Below, one piece after another: positions 52,595-61,682 of a DNA stretch of 64,000 bases (its first letter is position 1; each line of letters opens with the position of its first letter). The DNA lies in NCBI GenBank assembly GCA_963778375.1, contig CAVZTX010000027.1:62001-126000 (forward strand). The letters are read 5' to 3'. The translations under genes and the position numbers were made by a program. The notes under the pieces are model-generated. The model ran no database searches. It worked only from the letters and a program-made list of their open reading frames with translations, and was not told where the DNA came from. This DNA is from CAVZTX01 sp963778375. GTDB lineage: Bacteria; Chloroflexota; Ktedonobacteria; Ktedonobacterales; Ktedonobacteraceae.

Positions 52595-54674
52595 GGAATA
52601 TGTCCCCCTCATTCGATAACAGCAATGGTATCTCCGCCACAACCAGTGTACCAACATCTGGTTGGCTGGAAATCATAAAACGTCCGCCGACAAGCTCAAC
52701 TCGCTCTTGCATTTCACGTAGCCCAATGTGTTGTCCAAGGCTAGCCTCGTGAAGCACAGCATGGGGTTCAAAGCCGCGGCCCCAGTCTTTTACCTCCAAA
52801 CGAATCATCGATGCTTGACGCTCAAGTGTGATACTTGCCCGAGTTGTGTGCGCATGCTTGCGTGCATTATTGAGCGCCTCCCGCGCAACACCATAGAGCG
52901 TAGTTTCAATCGTCGGTGACAGACGCTCTGAACCAAGTGTCTCTTCATAGCTAATCATCCACCCCTCGGCGCGCTGCGCCTCAACTTGCAGACGCAGGGC
53001 CGTCGCCAATCCAAAATCGTCCAGGGCCGTCGGCCGTAAACCGGCAATGAGCCGACGGGCTTCCTTAACCGAGCGCTGCGCCAGCTCTAACGCTTGGTAA
53101 AGCTCCATGCGGGCCTGATGAGAATTAGGGCGATAATGACTTGCAAACGCTTGCAAATGCTGATGAGCGCTCGCTGCTACCTGGGCTAACCCATCATGCA
53201 GTTCATAGGCAACATGATGCTTCTCTTCCTCCAGCAGTTTGGCTCGCTTGCGCTCGATAATATTCTCAAGCATGATCAGACCATAAATAGCCTGTCCTTC
53301 TTGATTACGAAGGATCGTCGAAGTGAGATCAGCCCAAAGTGTCTCCTGGCCCTTTTTTTGGTATCGTTTCTCCACTTTATAGCTGGTAATCGCTCCTTTG
53401 AACATCTGCGTCGCAAGCAGCCCATCCTTTCCAACATCATCAGGATGAGTGATAGCCGAAAGACTGCGTCCGGTCAGTTCTTCTTCAGCATATCCCAACA
53501 TTTCGCAGAAGGCTTTATTTACTTGCAACAACATACCATCAAGGCCAATAACAGCCATACCAATGGGAGCCTCCTCAAAAACGTTACGGAAACGTTCTTC
53601 ACTTTCTTTGAGCACCTTTTCTGCCTGCACGCGCTCGGTAATTTCATTCAAAACAATCAAGCGACCTGCAACATTAAGATGACCATTCCGCCTAAACAAG
53701 TACGAGATGTGCAGATCAAAGTAACGTTGCGCCTCACCTTCACCTAAAGCGATCTCGGGATATGTACCAGTCTTATCACAGCAATGTTCAACTAACTCAG
53801 GCCAGCTAGCGAAGACCTGTGTGAAAGTTTGACCAACTATCTTTGAGGCTGAGCTGTCAGCAAATTGTCGCGCAGCAAGGTTGAGGTCCACGATACGATT
53901 CTGTTCGTCCAGTACAATGACAGCATCACTCATACTTTCAAACACAGCTTCGCGTGCCACTGGTACGATATCCAACAGCCGGAAGCGAAACAAACTCCAG
54001 GCTAAAGCTAGGCCAGTAACCGTAAAGGCGAAAGGAGTAAGATCTAGTTCAGGAAATGGATTCCAGCCAAAGACCGTTAATGCGTTTCCCACCCATGGCG
54101 CTAACACAGCAACCAGCAAAGCCACAGCTTGCCCAAGATATAGGCGTGTGGAACGTATATGTGCCTGAATAAGCATGCAGATCAGGATAGCACCGACAAA
54201 TAACAAGAGGTAAGAATATCCTATATTGATCCAGTACCACACACCATACTTCATATTCAAGAATAAGGTTGAGCCGCTGGGAACCATACTGAAGTTGTTT
54301 TCGACAAAACCATGCAACTGATCCGTCCAGACCAGCAGCAGCGTGACAAGAGGTTCAATCGCCAGGATAGCTATGGTGCTACGCGTCAGCCATCTCACTC
54401 GCCCGGTGTATTGCAGCACAAAGGCTAGCCACAGTGTTGGCGCAATGGCAGCACCAAGCCAGGTAAGGTTGTCCCAAAAGAGTGCGGCCGACAAATTAGC
54501 GCTTACTAGCTCCACGGCGTACGCCAGCGACCATACAGCCACTGCCAGCATGAGCAAGGAAAAAGGCATTGAACCTGGCGCTGGTCGCCGTCGCCACAAA
54601 AATCCGGCCAGTACAGCCGATATAACTGCCGAGACGATCACAGGAAATACATCAGGTGTGAACTGCCAGTGCAT
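52584..54674 (-). CDS. Sensor histidine kinase (7TM, PAS-PAS, HisKA_3)
   Basis: 696 residues from ATG 54674 (AAAGGGGAAACCT upstream). Residues about 1-225: seven hydrophobic segments of the histidine-kinase N-terminal 7TM type. Two PAS domains follow (MSDAVIVLDEQNRIVDLN; EEAPIGMAVIGLDGM). Then HisKA_3 with phospho-acceptor His in YELHDGLAQ and an ATPase domain (REALNNARKHAH, VKDWGRGF). It is a NarX/DesK-like membrane sensor that phosphorylates the overlapping regulator. The ligand is unknown; sensing the lanthipeptide itself is possible but not shown. Confidence 0.92.
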   Translation of the reverse strand: MHWQFTPDVFPVIVSAVISAVLAGFLWRRRPAPGSMPFSLLMLAVAVWSLAYAVELVSANLSAALFWDNLTWLGAAIAPTLWLAFVLQYTGRVRWLTRSTIAILAIEPLVTLLLVWTDQLHGFVENNFSMVPSGSTLFLNMKYGVWYWINIGYSYLLLFVGAILICMLIQAHIRSTRLYLGQAVALLVAVLAPWVGNALTVFGWNPFPELDLTPFAFTVTGLALAWSLFRFRLLDIVPVAREAVFESMSDAVIVLDEQNRIVDLNLAARQFADSSASKIVGQTFTQVFASWPELVEHCCDKTGTYPEIALGEGEAQRYFDLHISYLFRRNGHLNVAGRLIVLNEITERVQAEKVLKESEERFRNVFEEAPIGMAVIGLDGMLLQVNKAFCEMLGYAEEELTGRSLSAITHPDDVGKDGLLATQMFKGAITSYKVEKRYQKKGQETLWADLTSTILRNQEGQAIYGLIMLENIIERKRAKLLEEEKHHVAYELHDGLAQVAASAHQHLQAFASHYRPNSHQARMELYQALELAQRSVKEARRLIAGLRPTALDDFGLATALRLQVEAQRAEGWMISYEETLGSERLSPTIETTLYGVAREALNNARKHAHTTRASITLERQASMIRLEVKDWGRGFEPHAVLHEASLGQHIGLREMQERVELVGGRFMISSQPDVGTLVVAEIPLLLSNEGDIFHEQ

Positions 54675-54943
54675 AGGTTTCCCCTTTGAATACCTTAGCC
54701 GCCGATTGCAGATTTGATAAGGGCTTGGCTTCCTTGCTTCCTGACAAGAATCAGGAGCTATAGGACCCAACTTCTTTTGCTACTACCTTTCCCCGAGGAT
54801 GGGCTCAGGAAGTAAAAGATCAGTTGTAATGGTTGCCAATATATTATTCCATCAAATAACACTACTTTGTCTTCAATATAGTTTCAAAAAACGGTAGGTA
54901 TTTTTATCGAAAAAGCCATATCCGTATCCATCTACCACATTTG

Positions 54944-55561
54944 TCAAATAAACCTGAATGACCTCAGCATTGGCAGAAAATAGCTAACATTCGCCACATC
55001 AAAGATCACCTGAGCGGCAGCGTATCGTATTATAAACAGGTGAGTTGCGGGAGAATTTGCGGGATGATTATCAGCGATCAACACCATCTTTCCTGCAAGA
55101 GCAAGAGAACGATCTTTGATAACGATGTCGCCATTTGCCGCCCCCTGACTCCAGGTATCACCATCTACAACGACGATCGGGGCAATATCAATCCTCTGAT
55201 AGGCGATCAGGTTGAACGTGTTTGTTCGCAGAGCGTTCTCTATTTCGTCATGTGCCGTCAACGCCCCCTTAGGATTGGGTAATACTTCAATCACCATAAA
55301 CGCAAGACCTTGCGGATTCCTCATTGTCACAAACCCATTACTCGCTTGAGTAACAATCCAGTTTTGAGGATAGCCGATTGAATAACCTTGACCTCTATAC
55401 ATGTGCAAATGTGCAGTGGGAACAGTAGGCGATGACACAGGGGTAGCAACAGGAGTATAATCCCCACCCAATTCACAAGCAGCCAGAACGAACATAAGGA
55501 AACTGCACAGTACAAGCTTGACACCACGCTGAATATCGTTTTTGCGGAATACCACCACCAT
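54944..55561 (-). CDS. Lipoprotein, PsbP-like
   Basis: 205 residues. The basic start VFRKNDIQRG, hydrophobic KLVLCSFLMFVLAAC lipobox and a Thr/Pro/Val-rich spacer indicate a membrane-anchored lipoprotein. The domain YRGQGYSIGYPQNWIVTQAS...VTMRNPQGLAFMVIEV resembles PsbP-type folds common in bacterial lipoproteins. GGGAGCGTCAT precedes the ATG. No partner is evident from the neighbours. Confidence 0.7.
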   Translation of the reverse strand: MVVVFRKNDIQRGVKLVLCSFLMFVLAACELGGDYTPVATPVSSPTVPTAHLHMYRGQGYSIGYPQNWIVTQASNGFVTMRNPQGLAFMVIEVLPNPKGALTAHDEIENALRTNTFNLIAYQRIDIAPIVVVDGDTWSQGAANGDIVIKDRSLALAGKMVLIADNHPANSPATHLFIIRYAAAQVIFDVANVSYFLPMLRSFRFI

Positions 55562-55626
55562 ATGACGCTCCCAGTTTCAAATCTAACGTTTCAGTCCTTT
55601 TCACTGTCTCCAACAGTTCGCAGGCA

Positions 55627-55686
55627 TTTATATATGAGTTGCGAATTTTCCTCACGGCAAAACGGAAAATCCACAACTCATATAAA
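55627..55686. repeat. Long imperfect inverted repeat
   Basis: TTTATATATGAGTTGCGAAT... (55627-55651) pairs with a 23-base arm (55664-55686) around a 12-base loop, with a 2-base difference and two mismatches. It lies between two genes of the same strand and could serve as a terminator for the peroxiredoxin gene, or be a small palindromic element. Confidence 0.6.
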
Positions 55687-55747
55687 CTGACAAGTTGCTC
55701 TAGGCGACCATAAGTCCTGCCTAATAGTTACTGAAACTGAAGAGCCA

Positions 55748-56242
55748 TTAAGAGTTCAATGCATCCACAGCCTCCAGCACCTCGTCAGCATGTCCCTCCG
55801 GATTCACCTTGCCCCAGACTTTACGCACAACACCATCTTTATCGATCAAAAAGGTCTCGCGATAGACGCCTGTGTACGTCTTACCGTACATGCTCTTTTC
55901 TCCATAAGCGCCATAAAGCTGTGAGACGCTTGCGTCGGTATCGGAGAGCAGAGGAAAAGGCAAACCATACTTTTCGGCAAACTTCTCATGCGAATCCACG
56001 TTATCCGTACTCACTCCCAACACCACAACGCCTCGTTTTTGCATTTCATGATTGGCATCACGAAAACTACAAGCCTCTTTCGTGCAGCCTGGCGTATCAT
56101 CCTTTGGATAGAAGTATAATACAACTGGTCGGCCCTTCAGCTCTTGCAAATGTACCTGACCATTTTTCACAACATCGTCACTTCCCACTGCAGGAAGAGT
56201 AAAATCAGGAGCAGGCTGCTCTTCAATCACGGTATTGCTCAA
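55748..56242 (-). CDS. bcp: Thiol peroxidase, Bcp/PrxQ type
   Basis: 164 residues. PAPDFTLPAVGSDD, then YFYPKDDTPGCTKEACSFRD, with the peroxidatic Cys in TPGCT and a resolving Cys five residues on, as in PrxQ. DKDGVVRKVWGKVNPEGHADEV ends the domain. It reduces hydrogen peroxide and organic peroxides with thioredoxin in the cytoplasm. It is a single gene between a lipoprotein and the sortase. Confidence 0.95.
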   Translation of the reverse strand: MSNTVIEEQPAPDFTLPAVGSDDVVKNGQVHLQELKGRPVVLYFYPKDDTPGCTKEACSFRDANHEMQKRGVVVLGVSTDNVDSHEKFAEKYGLPFPLLSDTDASVSQLYGAYGEKSMYGKTYTGVYRETFLIDKDGVVRKVWGKVNPEGHADEVLEAVDALNS

Positions 56243-56354
56243 AAAAATCTCCTTTTCGTTAGTTATAGCTATTACCTATAGAGGTACATTATAGCGAGAG
56301 CATACGCTCCAATGCAACTCGGGGATTTTTCTGAAAGACGGTATATCATCCACA

Positions 56355-56981
56355 CTACTCTAAAGTAGTATAGACCACAAGCCGTAAAGTTGTCTGATGC
56401 TGACTAGGCATCCAATCGCCGGCGCAGGTAATTAAATTGAGGTAGATTCCACCCTTATTGCCAAAAATATCCTGAATTGGTGCATCCTGCGGTGAGTAAA
56501 ATGCAACACTCGTGACACGGAAATGCAGTGTTTTTCCAGCAGCATTCATGACAAGCACTTCATCGCCAGCATGCAAATTTCGCAAAAACCAGAAAACAGC
56601 CGGATATCCCCCCGGGCGATCAAGGTGCCCATCAATCACGGCACTCCCTCGTTCGCCCGGACGTGGACCGGACTTATACCAACCTACATTCTCCCACGGA
56701 TTTTGTGTCGGTGTTGCCAAATCACCGTTAGACAGTATTCCTACCTGCTCAATAGAGGCGTTGAGACCAATCGTAGGAATGATTAAGCGTGTTGGGCTAG
56801 CCATCACATCAGGCGTGCTTGTGGGAAGAAATGTTGGTACAGGCGTAGCAGTTGGACGAGCGACCTGAGCGGATGATGAATGCAGCATCGGACTCTGAGA
56901 AGCAGTCGAAAGACCGCACCCGGCAAGTGCAATAGCGAGTATCAAAGCGATGCAGCAAAACAACTGTTGCATCATCCGCAT
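56355..56981 (-). CDS. Class F sortase
   Basis: 208 residues with an N-terminal signal-anchor/lipobox-like segment (CIALILAIALAGC). The sortase core starts LIIPTIGLNASIEQVG; the catalytic His is in IDGHLD, Cys in LNLITCAGDW and Arg in TTLRLVVYTT. The short N-terminus and DGHLD motif fit class F, as in actinobacteria and Chloroflexota. It cleaves LPxTG-like motifs and anchors proteins at the surface. The gene directly upstream encodes an LPGTG protein, its likely substrate. Confidence 0.85.
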   Translation of the reverse strand: MRMMQQLFCCIALILAIALAGCGLSTASQSPMLHSSSAQVARPTATPVPTFLPTSTPDVMASPTRLIIPTIGLNASIEQVGILSNGDLATPTQNPWENVGWYKSGPRPGERGSAVIDGHLDRPGGYPAVFWFLRNLHAGDEVLVMNAAGKTLHFRVTSVAFYSPQDAPIQDIFGNKGGIYLNLITCAGDWMPSQHQTTLRLVVYTTLE

Positions 56982-57017
56982 AAAACATTACCTCATAGTG
57001 AATTCAACCGTTGAGCA

Positions 57018-57857
57018 TCAGGCTACTCGTCGGCGAGTTATCACAATCGCACCAATCCATACCAGCGCCATAGCCCCCAGCAGCCACGGAAGCCACAGCG
57101 CCAGCGGTTGCGTATTTCCTGCCGGAACTGCATTTGGATCGCTTCCCGTCCCAGGCAAACCTGGCAGTGCACTCACTTGTGTAGGTACCAGCGCAAGCTT
57201 AGGGGTCCCGTTATACATACCCACTGTAAAAATGCTCGTGACCGTATTTGCCTTGAGACTCGTCGACAGCGAGAGCGTCGTGTTCACCTGGCTAGCATTC
57301 ACATTGAAGGTATACGAGCCAACGGAAAGCGAAAGATAATCACTTGCCTGCTGATAAGCTATTCCGTTCACAAGCATATTGCTTCCGGCAGCTACACTGA
57401 TAGACCCAGCATTGGGGGAAAGTTGGTAAACACGTAATTTTGCTGAGTTCGGGGCGTTGAGGTTATTATCTTCAAAGACTTCCAGTGACAAACTGGACGC
57501 AGTTGCCCCAATGGCTGCAACCGTGTAGGCGACGCCCGGAGTGACGGTTAATGTCTCGCTAAGAGCTGACGCATTAATCCCTTTACCGACGAGTGCAATC
57601 TGAACCTTATGCGGCCCTGGAGGTATCGACGCATAATCCGTGACCGACCCGAACGCGAAACTACTGAGCAACTTTGACCCATCCACAAACACATCCGCCG
57701 TCCCAACAAAAGGCGAGGCATGTATAATGCGAACGAACGAGGGACTCTCGGCACGCGCAGCCGATGCCTGCGTACCAAAGACCGTGAGAAGGACAAACAT
57801 ACAAAGAATGACCGGTGTAAAGGGCACAAAGAGTGCTTGCGAGCATCTCAGTCTCAT
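57018..57857 (-). CDS. DUF4397 surface protein with LPGTG sorting signal
   Basis: 279 residues from ATG 57857 (AAGGAG upstream). Signal peptide (PFTPVILCMFVLLTVFG, end near ASAARA), then DUF4397 modules: SFVRIIHASPFVGTADVFVDG, YASIPPGPHKVQI, and a second RVYQLSPNAGSISVAAG. Near the C-terminus LPGTGSD is followed by a hydrophobic stretch (LALWLPWLLGAMALVWIGAI) and a basic end TRRRVA, the classical sorting signal. The sortase gene follows 36 bases later, so the two form an enzyme/substrate operon. The ligand of the DUF4397 modules is unknown. Confidence 0.85.
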   Translation of the reverse strand: MRLRCSQALFVPFTPVILCMFVLLTVFGTQASAARAESPSFVRIIHASPFVGTADVFVDGSKLLSSFAFGSVTDYASIPPGPHKVQIALVGKGINASALSETLTVTPGVAYTVAAIGATASSLSLEVFEDNNLNAPNSAKLRVYQLSPNAGSISVAAGSNMLVNGIAYQQASDYLSLSVGSYTFNVNASQVNTTLSLSTSLKANTVTSIFTVGMYNGTPKLALVPTQVSALPGLPGTGSDPNAVPAGNTQPLALWLPWLLGAMALVWIGAIVITRRRVA

Positions 57858-57971
57858 AGGTAATATTCTCCTTCCGCTTACAATTACATACACGATTACC
57901 CTCGTATAAGTGTACACTATCTACTCCAATTTGCAAATTAGAACATGTTTAAAACTGAAGCATATGAAGCT

Positions 57972-59279
57972 CTATGGCCAACTAGGATGGCTCTGAATAT
58001 ATCCAGGTAGCATTGTACCCTCTGGTTGAGGAGTTCCACGATCGGTAATATCCATCCCATTATCACCACAACTCGTAGAATACTCATCAGCAGTAAAAAG
58101 AAACAGATGCGTCACCGCCCCACGACCGGGAATAGCCGTAGCATTGCTTAGCCTCGCCTCTTCCTGCATCTCCTGTTCAAACAAGGCCTGATCATTCGGA
58201 CTCACAGGGGCAGCACTCGTCTGATTACAGTTAGAAATCGCCCATCCAGTCTCCGTCACCCAAATTGGCATAGGCTGCTTACTATGGTTAGTGATCTTCA
58301 ATGTCTGAGCATCCTGTAAAATCTCCTGATAAACATTGGAAAAGCTGTCCTGACCATGTGGATACATGCTACTCGGCGTAGGTGATATGACGACATCTGG
58401 ACCGAAGTTGTCGTGATAATAGTGGAAATTGACGAAGTCGAGCAACTTCCCCGGTCCCGGGTCCCCAGGTTTAGTTGGGTCTCGATATTGAAAGAAGGTC
58501 GTCCAAAACGTGTGCACATTGCGCGCTGCTGGCTCATTCGGATCATTCACCAGTCCAAAGTGGGTGTAGCCAAAAGTGCCAATCAGAGGCGCAGGAGTCA
58601 TGAATGTATCGTTCTTCCGAAGCGTGCTCGCCACAGTTTCTACAATTGGCGCATAAACGGAAGCATTGTTCTCACACGAGGAACCTTGCGGCGAAAAGGA
58701 CCAATCTTCATTGCCAATTTCGATAGCACGCACAATACCTTGCGTAATTAGTCCCTGCGACAATAGGCTCTGTATATGCGCCAGCAATGCCTTCGCATAC
58801 TGCTGGAACACATATTTTGTTGGCTGCAAGCAGGTGGGGTCCTGGAAGGCATTGCCATTGTAGCTTCCGGCAGGTGCCCTCTGTAATGGAAAATCAACGA
58901 ACAGCCCATTAGCCTGTGCATTGACCAGATCCTCATCAAAGACCGTCCAATCATAATTGTTGGGATTCGAGGGATCGACATTGGTGACCGGAGAAGTACT
59001 GTTGCAGTTAGCGCCGCCCAAAGGGAACAAGGCACACATATAAATTTGGATGCGTACCCAGTTGACATGCAAATTGTGCGCATAATCGTTCGCCGTAGCA
59101 GTATTCAAGAACTGAGTGCCCGTAACCGTGATGCCATAAGGAGCATTGCTTACCGAAGGAGTGGGACCGCCCTTTGCATCAACACGAGAAGGTGCTGGAA
59201 GCGCTGAGTGAAAGAAAACCATTGCAGACAGTAGCAATAGAATTGCCGCTCCCAGGGTAGCTCCGAATTTTCTCTTCAA
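57972..59279 (-). CDS. Secreted glycoside hydrolase-like protein (clan GH-A fold)
   Basis: About 435 residues from TTG 59279 (GGAAGGAACC upstream). A Sec signal (KFGATLGAAILLLLSAMVFF) precedes a TIM-barrel-like sequence. VRAIEIGNEDWSF and MPIWVTETGWAI give the two Glu expected for acid/base and nucleophile of clan GH-A retaining glycosidases, and VNFHYYHDNFGP sits between them. I cannot fix the family; GH39- or GH5-like are candidates. It is secreted and co-directional with the LPGTG protein and sortase. Confidence 0.7.
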   Translation of the reverse strand: MKRKFGATLGAAILLLLSAMVFFHSALPAPSRVDAKGGPTPSVSNAPYGITVTGTQFLNTATANDYAHNLHVNWVRIQIYMCALFPLGGANCNSTSPVTNVDPSNPNNYDWTVFDEDLVNAQANGLFVDFPLQRAPAGSYNGNAFQDPTCLQPTKYVFQQYAKALLAHIQSLLSQGLITQGIVRAIEIGNEDWSFSPQGSSCENNASVYAPIVETVASTLRKNDTFMTPAPLIGTFGYTHFGLVNDPNEPAARNVHTFWTTFFQYRDPTKPGDPGPGKLLDFVNFHYYHDNFGPDVVISPTPSSMYPHGQDSFSNVYQEILQDAQTLKITNHSKQPMPIWVTETGWAISNCNQTSAAPVSPNDQALFEQEMQEEARLSNATAIPGRGAVTHLFLFTADEYSTSCGDNGMDITDRGTPQPEGTMLPGYIQSHPSWP

Positions 59280-59487
59280 GGTTCCTTCCTTTCTACCAAT
59301 AAGGCACCGAAGATTATAGAACACGAGAAGCAATCGAGTAAATGAGCAAAAGGATTACTACATCTGGGTCATTTGCCTAGGTAGAGATACCGAGAGAGCC
59401 CTGAGAGACGGAGCAATGAATCGAAACTGCTTTCTGTGATAAACTTGAGACAAGCCATGAGCAAAACAATCAGGAGGAGCAATTGCA

Positions 59488-61539
59488 TTGAAAAACATCG
59501 TTACGCGCAAAGATAATGTCATTGAAGACTATCATGGTACAAAGGTTGCCGACCCCTACCGCTGGCTAGAAGATCCAGATTCCTCAGAAACACAAGCATG
59601 GGTAGAAGCGCAAAACGCTATCACAACCGATTATCTCGCAGCTATTCCAACACGTACAAAAATTGAAGCCCGCCTGTCTGAACTATGGAACTACCCCAAA
59701 TATTCTGTCCCCCATAAAGAAGGAGACCGTTACTATTCCTATAAAAATGCCGGTTTGCAAAACCAATCTGTCCTCTACATGCAAAAAACATTGGATAGCG
59801 AACCGGTGGCCGTTATCGACCCCAACGCACTAAGCGAGGACGGCACAGTCTCCCTCACCAATGCAGTCTTCAGTGAAGATGGAACATTGTTGGCATATGG
59901 CACATCAAGCAGTGGCAGCGACTGGCAAGAAATCAAAATTCGCCAGGTCGATAGTGGTACCGATTACCCCGAAGTTCTACAATGGTGCAAATTCAGCAGT
60001 ATAGCATGGCAGCATGACAACTCTGGCTTTTTTTATAATCGCTACCCACAACCCGGCACAGTCCCACAAGAAGACCAGAGCAACTTCAATCGCGTATACT
60101 GGCACGCGCTCCACACACCACAATCCCAAGATCAGCTTGTCTACGAGCGCCCTGATGCCAAAGAGCTAAGTTTCAGTCCCTTTATCACCGATGATGGCAC
60201 GTATCTAGCGCTTTTCGTCTGGCACGGCACCGATCCCAATAACCGTTTCTACTATCGCAAAGCCGACAGTAACGATTCGTTCATTCGCCTGCTGGACGAC
60301 GCCGATGCCAGCTATAACTTCATCGGCAACAGCGGATCAACTTTCTACTTCCAAACTACCCTTGACGCGCCACGTGGTCGCATTATCGCCATTGACCTCC
60401 AACATCCCGAACGAACAAATTGGAAAGAAGTCGTACCTCAGCAGGATGACGTTATTGCTTTTGTACTGATGGTCAACAACCAGTTTGTCGTGACCTACAT
60501 GCACGACGCCCACCACCGTATGAAGCTTTTTGACCTCAACGGCAGCTATCTGCACGAGATTGAACTGCCTGAACTCGGCTCAATCCTTGAAATTTCCGGC
60601 AAACCCGAAGGCACGGAGATGTTTATCAGCTTCACCTCCTATCTGTACCCTTCTACAATTTTCCGCTACGACTTTACCAGCAGCATGCTCGTACTATGGC
60701 ATGCTTCAGAACTAAACTTTGACGCCACAAGCTACGAGACAAAGCAGGTTTTTTACACCTCGAAAGATGGCACCCGCGTACCCATGTTCCTCACCCACAA
60801 AAAAGGCCTGCAACTGGATGGCAATAACCCGACGCTCTTATACGGCTATGGCGGCTTCGACGTCAGCCTGACCCCGAGTTTTGCTGTTGGCACCCTTGTA
60901 TGGCTAGAAAACGGTGGCGTATATGCCGTCGCCAACCTGCGTGGAGGCGGAGAATACGGCGAGGAATGGCACCAGGCAGGCATGCTAGAAAAAAAGCAAA
61001 ACGTCTTCGATGATTTCATCTCCGCCGCCGAATGGCTCATCACAAATAACTATACCAACCCTACCAAACTCGCCACTAATGGCCGCAGCAATGGGGGTTT
61101 GCTCGTAGCCGCCACTTTAGTCCAACGTCCTGGCCTCTTTGGAGCTATCTTATGCGGAGTGCCGGTGATCGACATGCTGCGCTACCATAAATTCACTGTT
61201 GGACGCTACTGGATACCCGAATATGGCAACGCCGAAAGCAGCCCAGAGCACTTCAAATTTCTTTATGCCTACTCACCCCTACACAACGTCAAAGCAGGAA
61301 TAGCCTATCCTCCCACCCTCATTCTCACCGCCGATACCGACGACCGCGTCGTACCCGCCCACGCCAGAAAATTTGCCGCAACCCTTCAGGCAGCCAATGA
61401 CGGTCCCAATCCCATCCTACTACGCGTCGAAATAAAAGCCGGTCACGGACTCGGCAAACCAACCGCCAAAGTAATCGAAGAAGTACGCGATGTGTACGCC
61501 TTCCTCTTCCACATCTTCAACATAGACACGCCCTCATAG
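59488..61539 (+). CDS. Prolyl oligopeptidase (S9A)
   Basis: 683 residues from a TTG start preceded by GGAGGAGCAATTGCA. N-terminal region DYHGTKVADPYRWLEDPDS is typical of prolyl oligopeptidase, followed by the beta-propeller. The C-terminal hydrolase domain has NGRSNGGLLVAA (Ser about 534), TADTDDRVVPAH (Asp about 618) and KAGHGLGKPT (His about 653). It cleaves short peptides after Pro. No signal peptide is visible. It converges with the S51 gene. Confidence 0.93.
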   Translation: MKNIVTRKDNVIEDYHGTKVADPYRWLEDPDSSETQAWVEAQNAITTDYLAAIPTRTKIEARLSELWNYPKYSVPHKEGDRYYSYKNAGLQNQSVLYMQKTLDSEPVAVIDPNALSEDGTVSLTNAVFSEDGTLLAYGTSSSGSDWQEIKIRQVDSGTDYPEVLQWCKFSSIAWQHDNSGFFYNRYPQPGTVPQEDQSNFNRVYWHALHTPQSQDQLVYERPDAKELSFSPFITDDGTYLALFVWHGTDPNNRFYYRKADSNDSFIRLLDDADASYNFIGNSGSTFYFQTTLDAPRGRIIAIDLQHPERTNWKEVVPQQDDVIAFVLMVNNQFVVTYMHDAHHRMKLFDLNGSYLHEIELPELGSILEISGKPEGTEMFISFTSYLYPSTIFRYDFTSSMLVLWHASELNFDATSYETKQVFYTSKDGTRVPMFLTHKKGLQLDGNNPTLLYGYGGFDVSLTPSFAVGTLVWLENGGVYAVANLRGGGEYGEEWHQAGMLEKKQNVFDDFISAAEWLITNNYTNPTKLATNGRSNGGLLVAATLVQRPGLFGAILCGVPVIDMLRYHKFTVGRYWIPEYGNAESSPEHFKFLYAYSPLHNVKAGIAYPPTLILTADTDDRVVPAHARKFAATLQAANDGPNPILLRVEIKAGHGLGKPTAKVIEEVRDVYAFLFHIFNIDTPS

Positions 61540-61554
61540 GCCCGTATATAGTAG

Positions 61555-61575
61555 GGGCACCCCTTGCGGGTGCCC
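61555..61575. repeat. GGGGCA hairpin repeat, copy 2
   Basis: TATATAGTAGG precedes GGGCACCC, loop CTTGC, GGGTGCCC, then TGG. Compared with 35358-35379 three stem bases changed on each side and pairing is kept. It follows the prolyl oligopeptidase stop by 16 bases and may act as its terminator. Confidence 0.75.
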
Positions 61576-61664
61576 TGGTGGATTGCCTCTGCCTGGTGAA
61601 TTGCCTCTGCCTGGTGGATTGCCCCTGCCTGATGGATTGTCCCTGCCTGATGGATTGCCCTCGC
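61575..61664. repeat. Five tandem 18-bp repeats
   Basis: Units such as CTGGTGGATTGCCTCTGC follow each other five times with one to four changes. The array is attached to the hairpin repeat and lies between convergent genes. It is noncoding: the reading frame through it on the minus strand encodes only Arg/Gln/Ser repeats downstream of the S51 stop. Confidence 0.8.
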
Positions 61665-61682
61665 CCTGGAAACCTGACCTCA

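Noticed and set aside
61575..61664. Possible CRISPR array
   Set aside because: Units are 18 bp and directly adjacent without spacers, and no cas genes are present.
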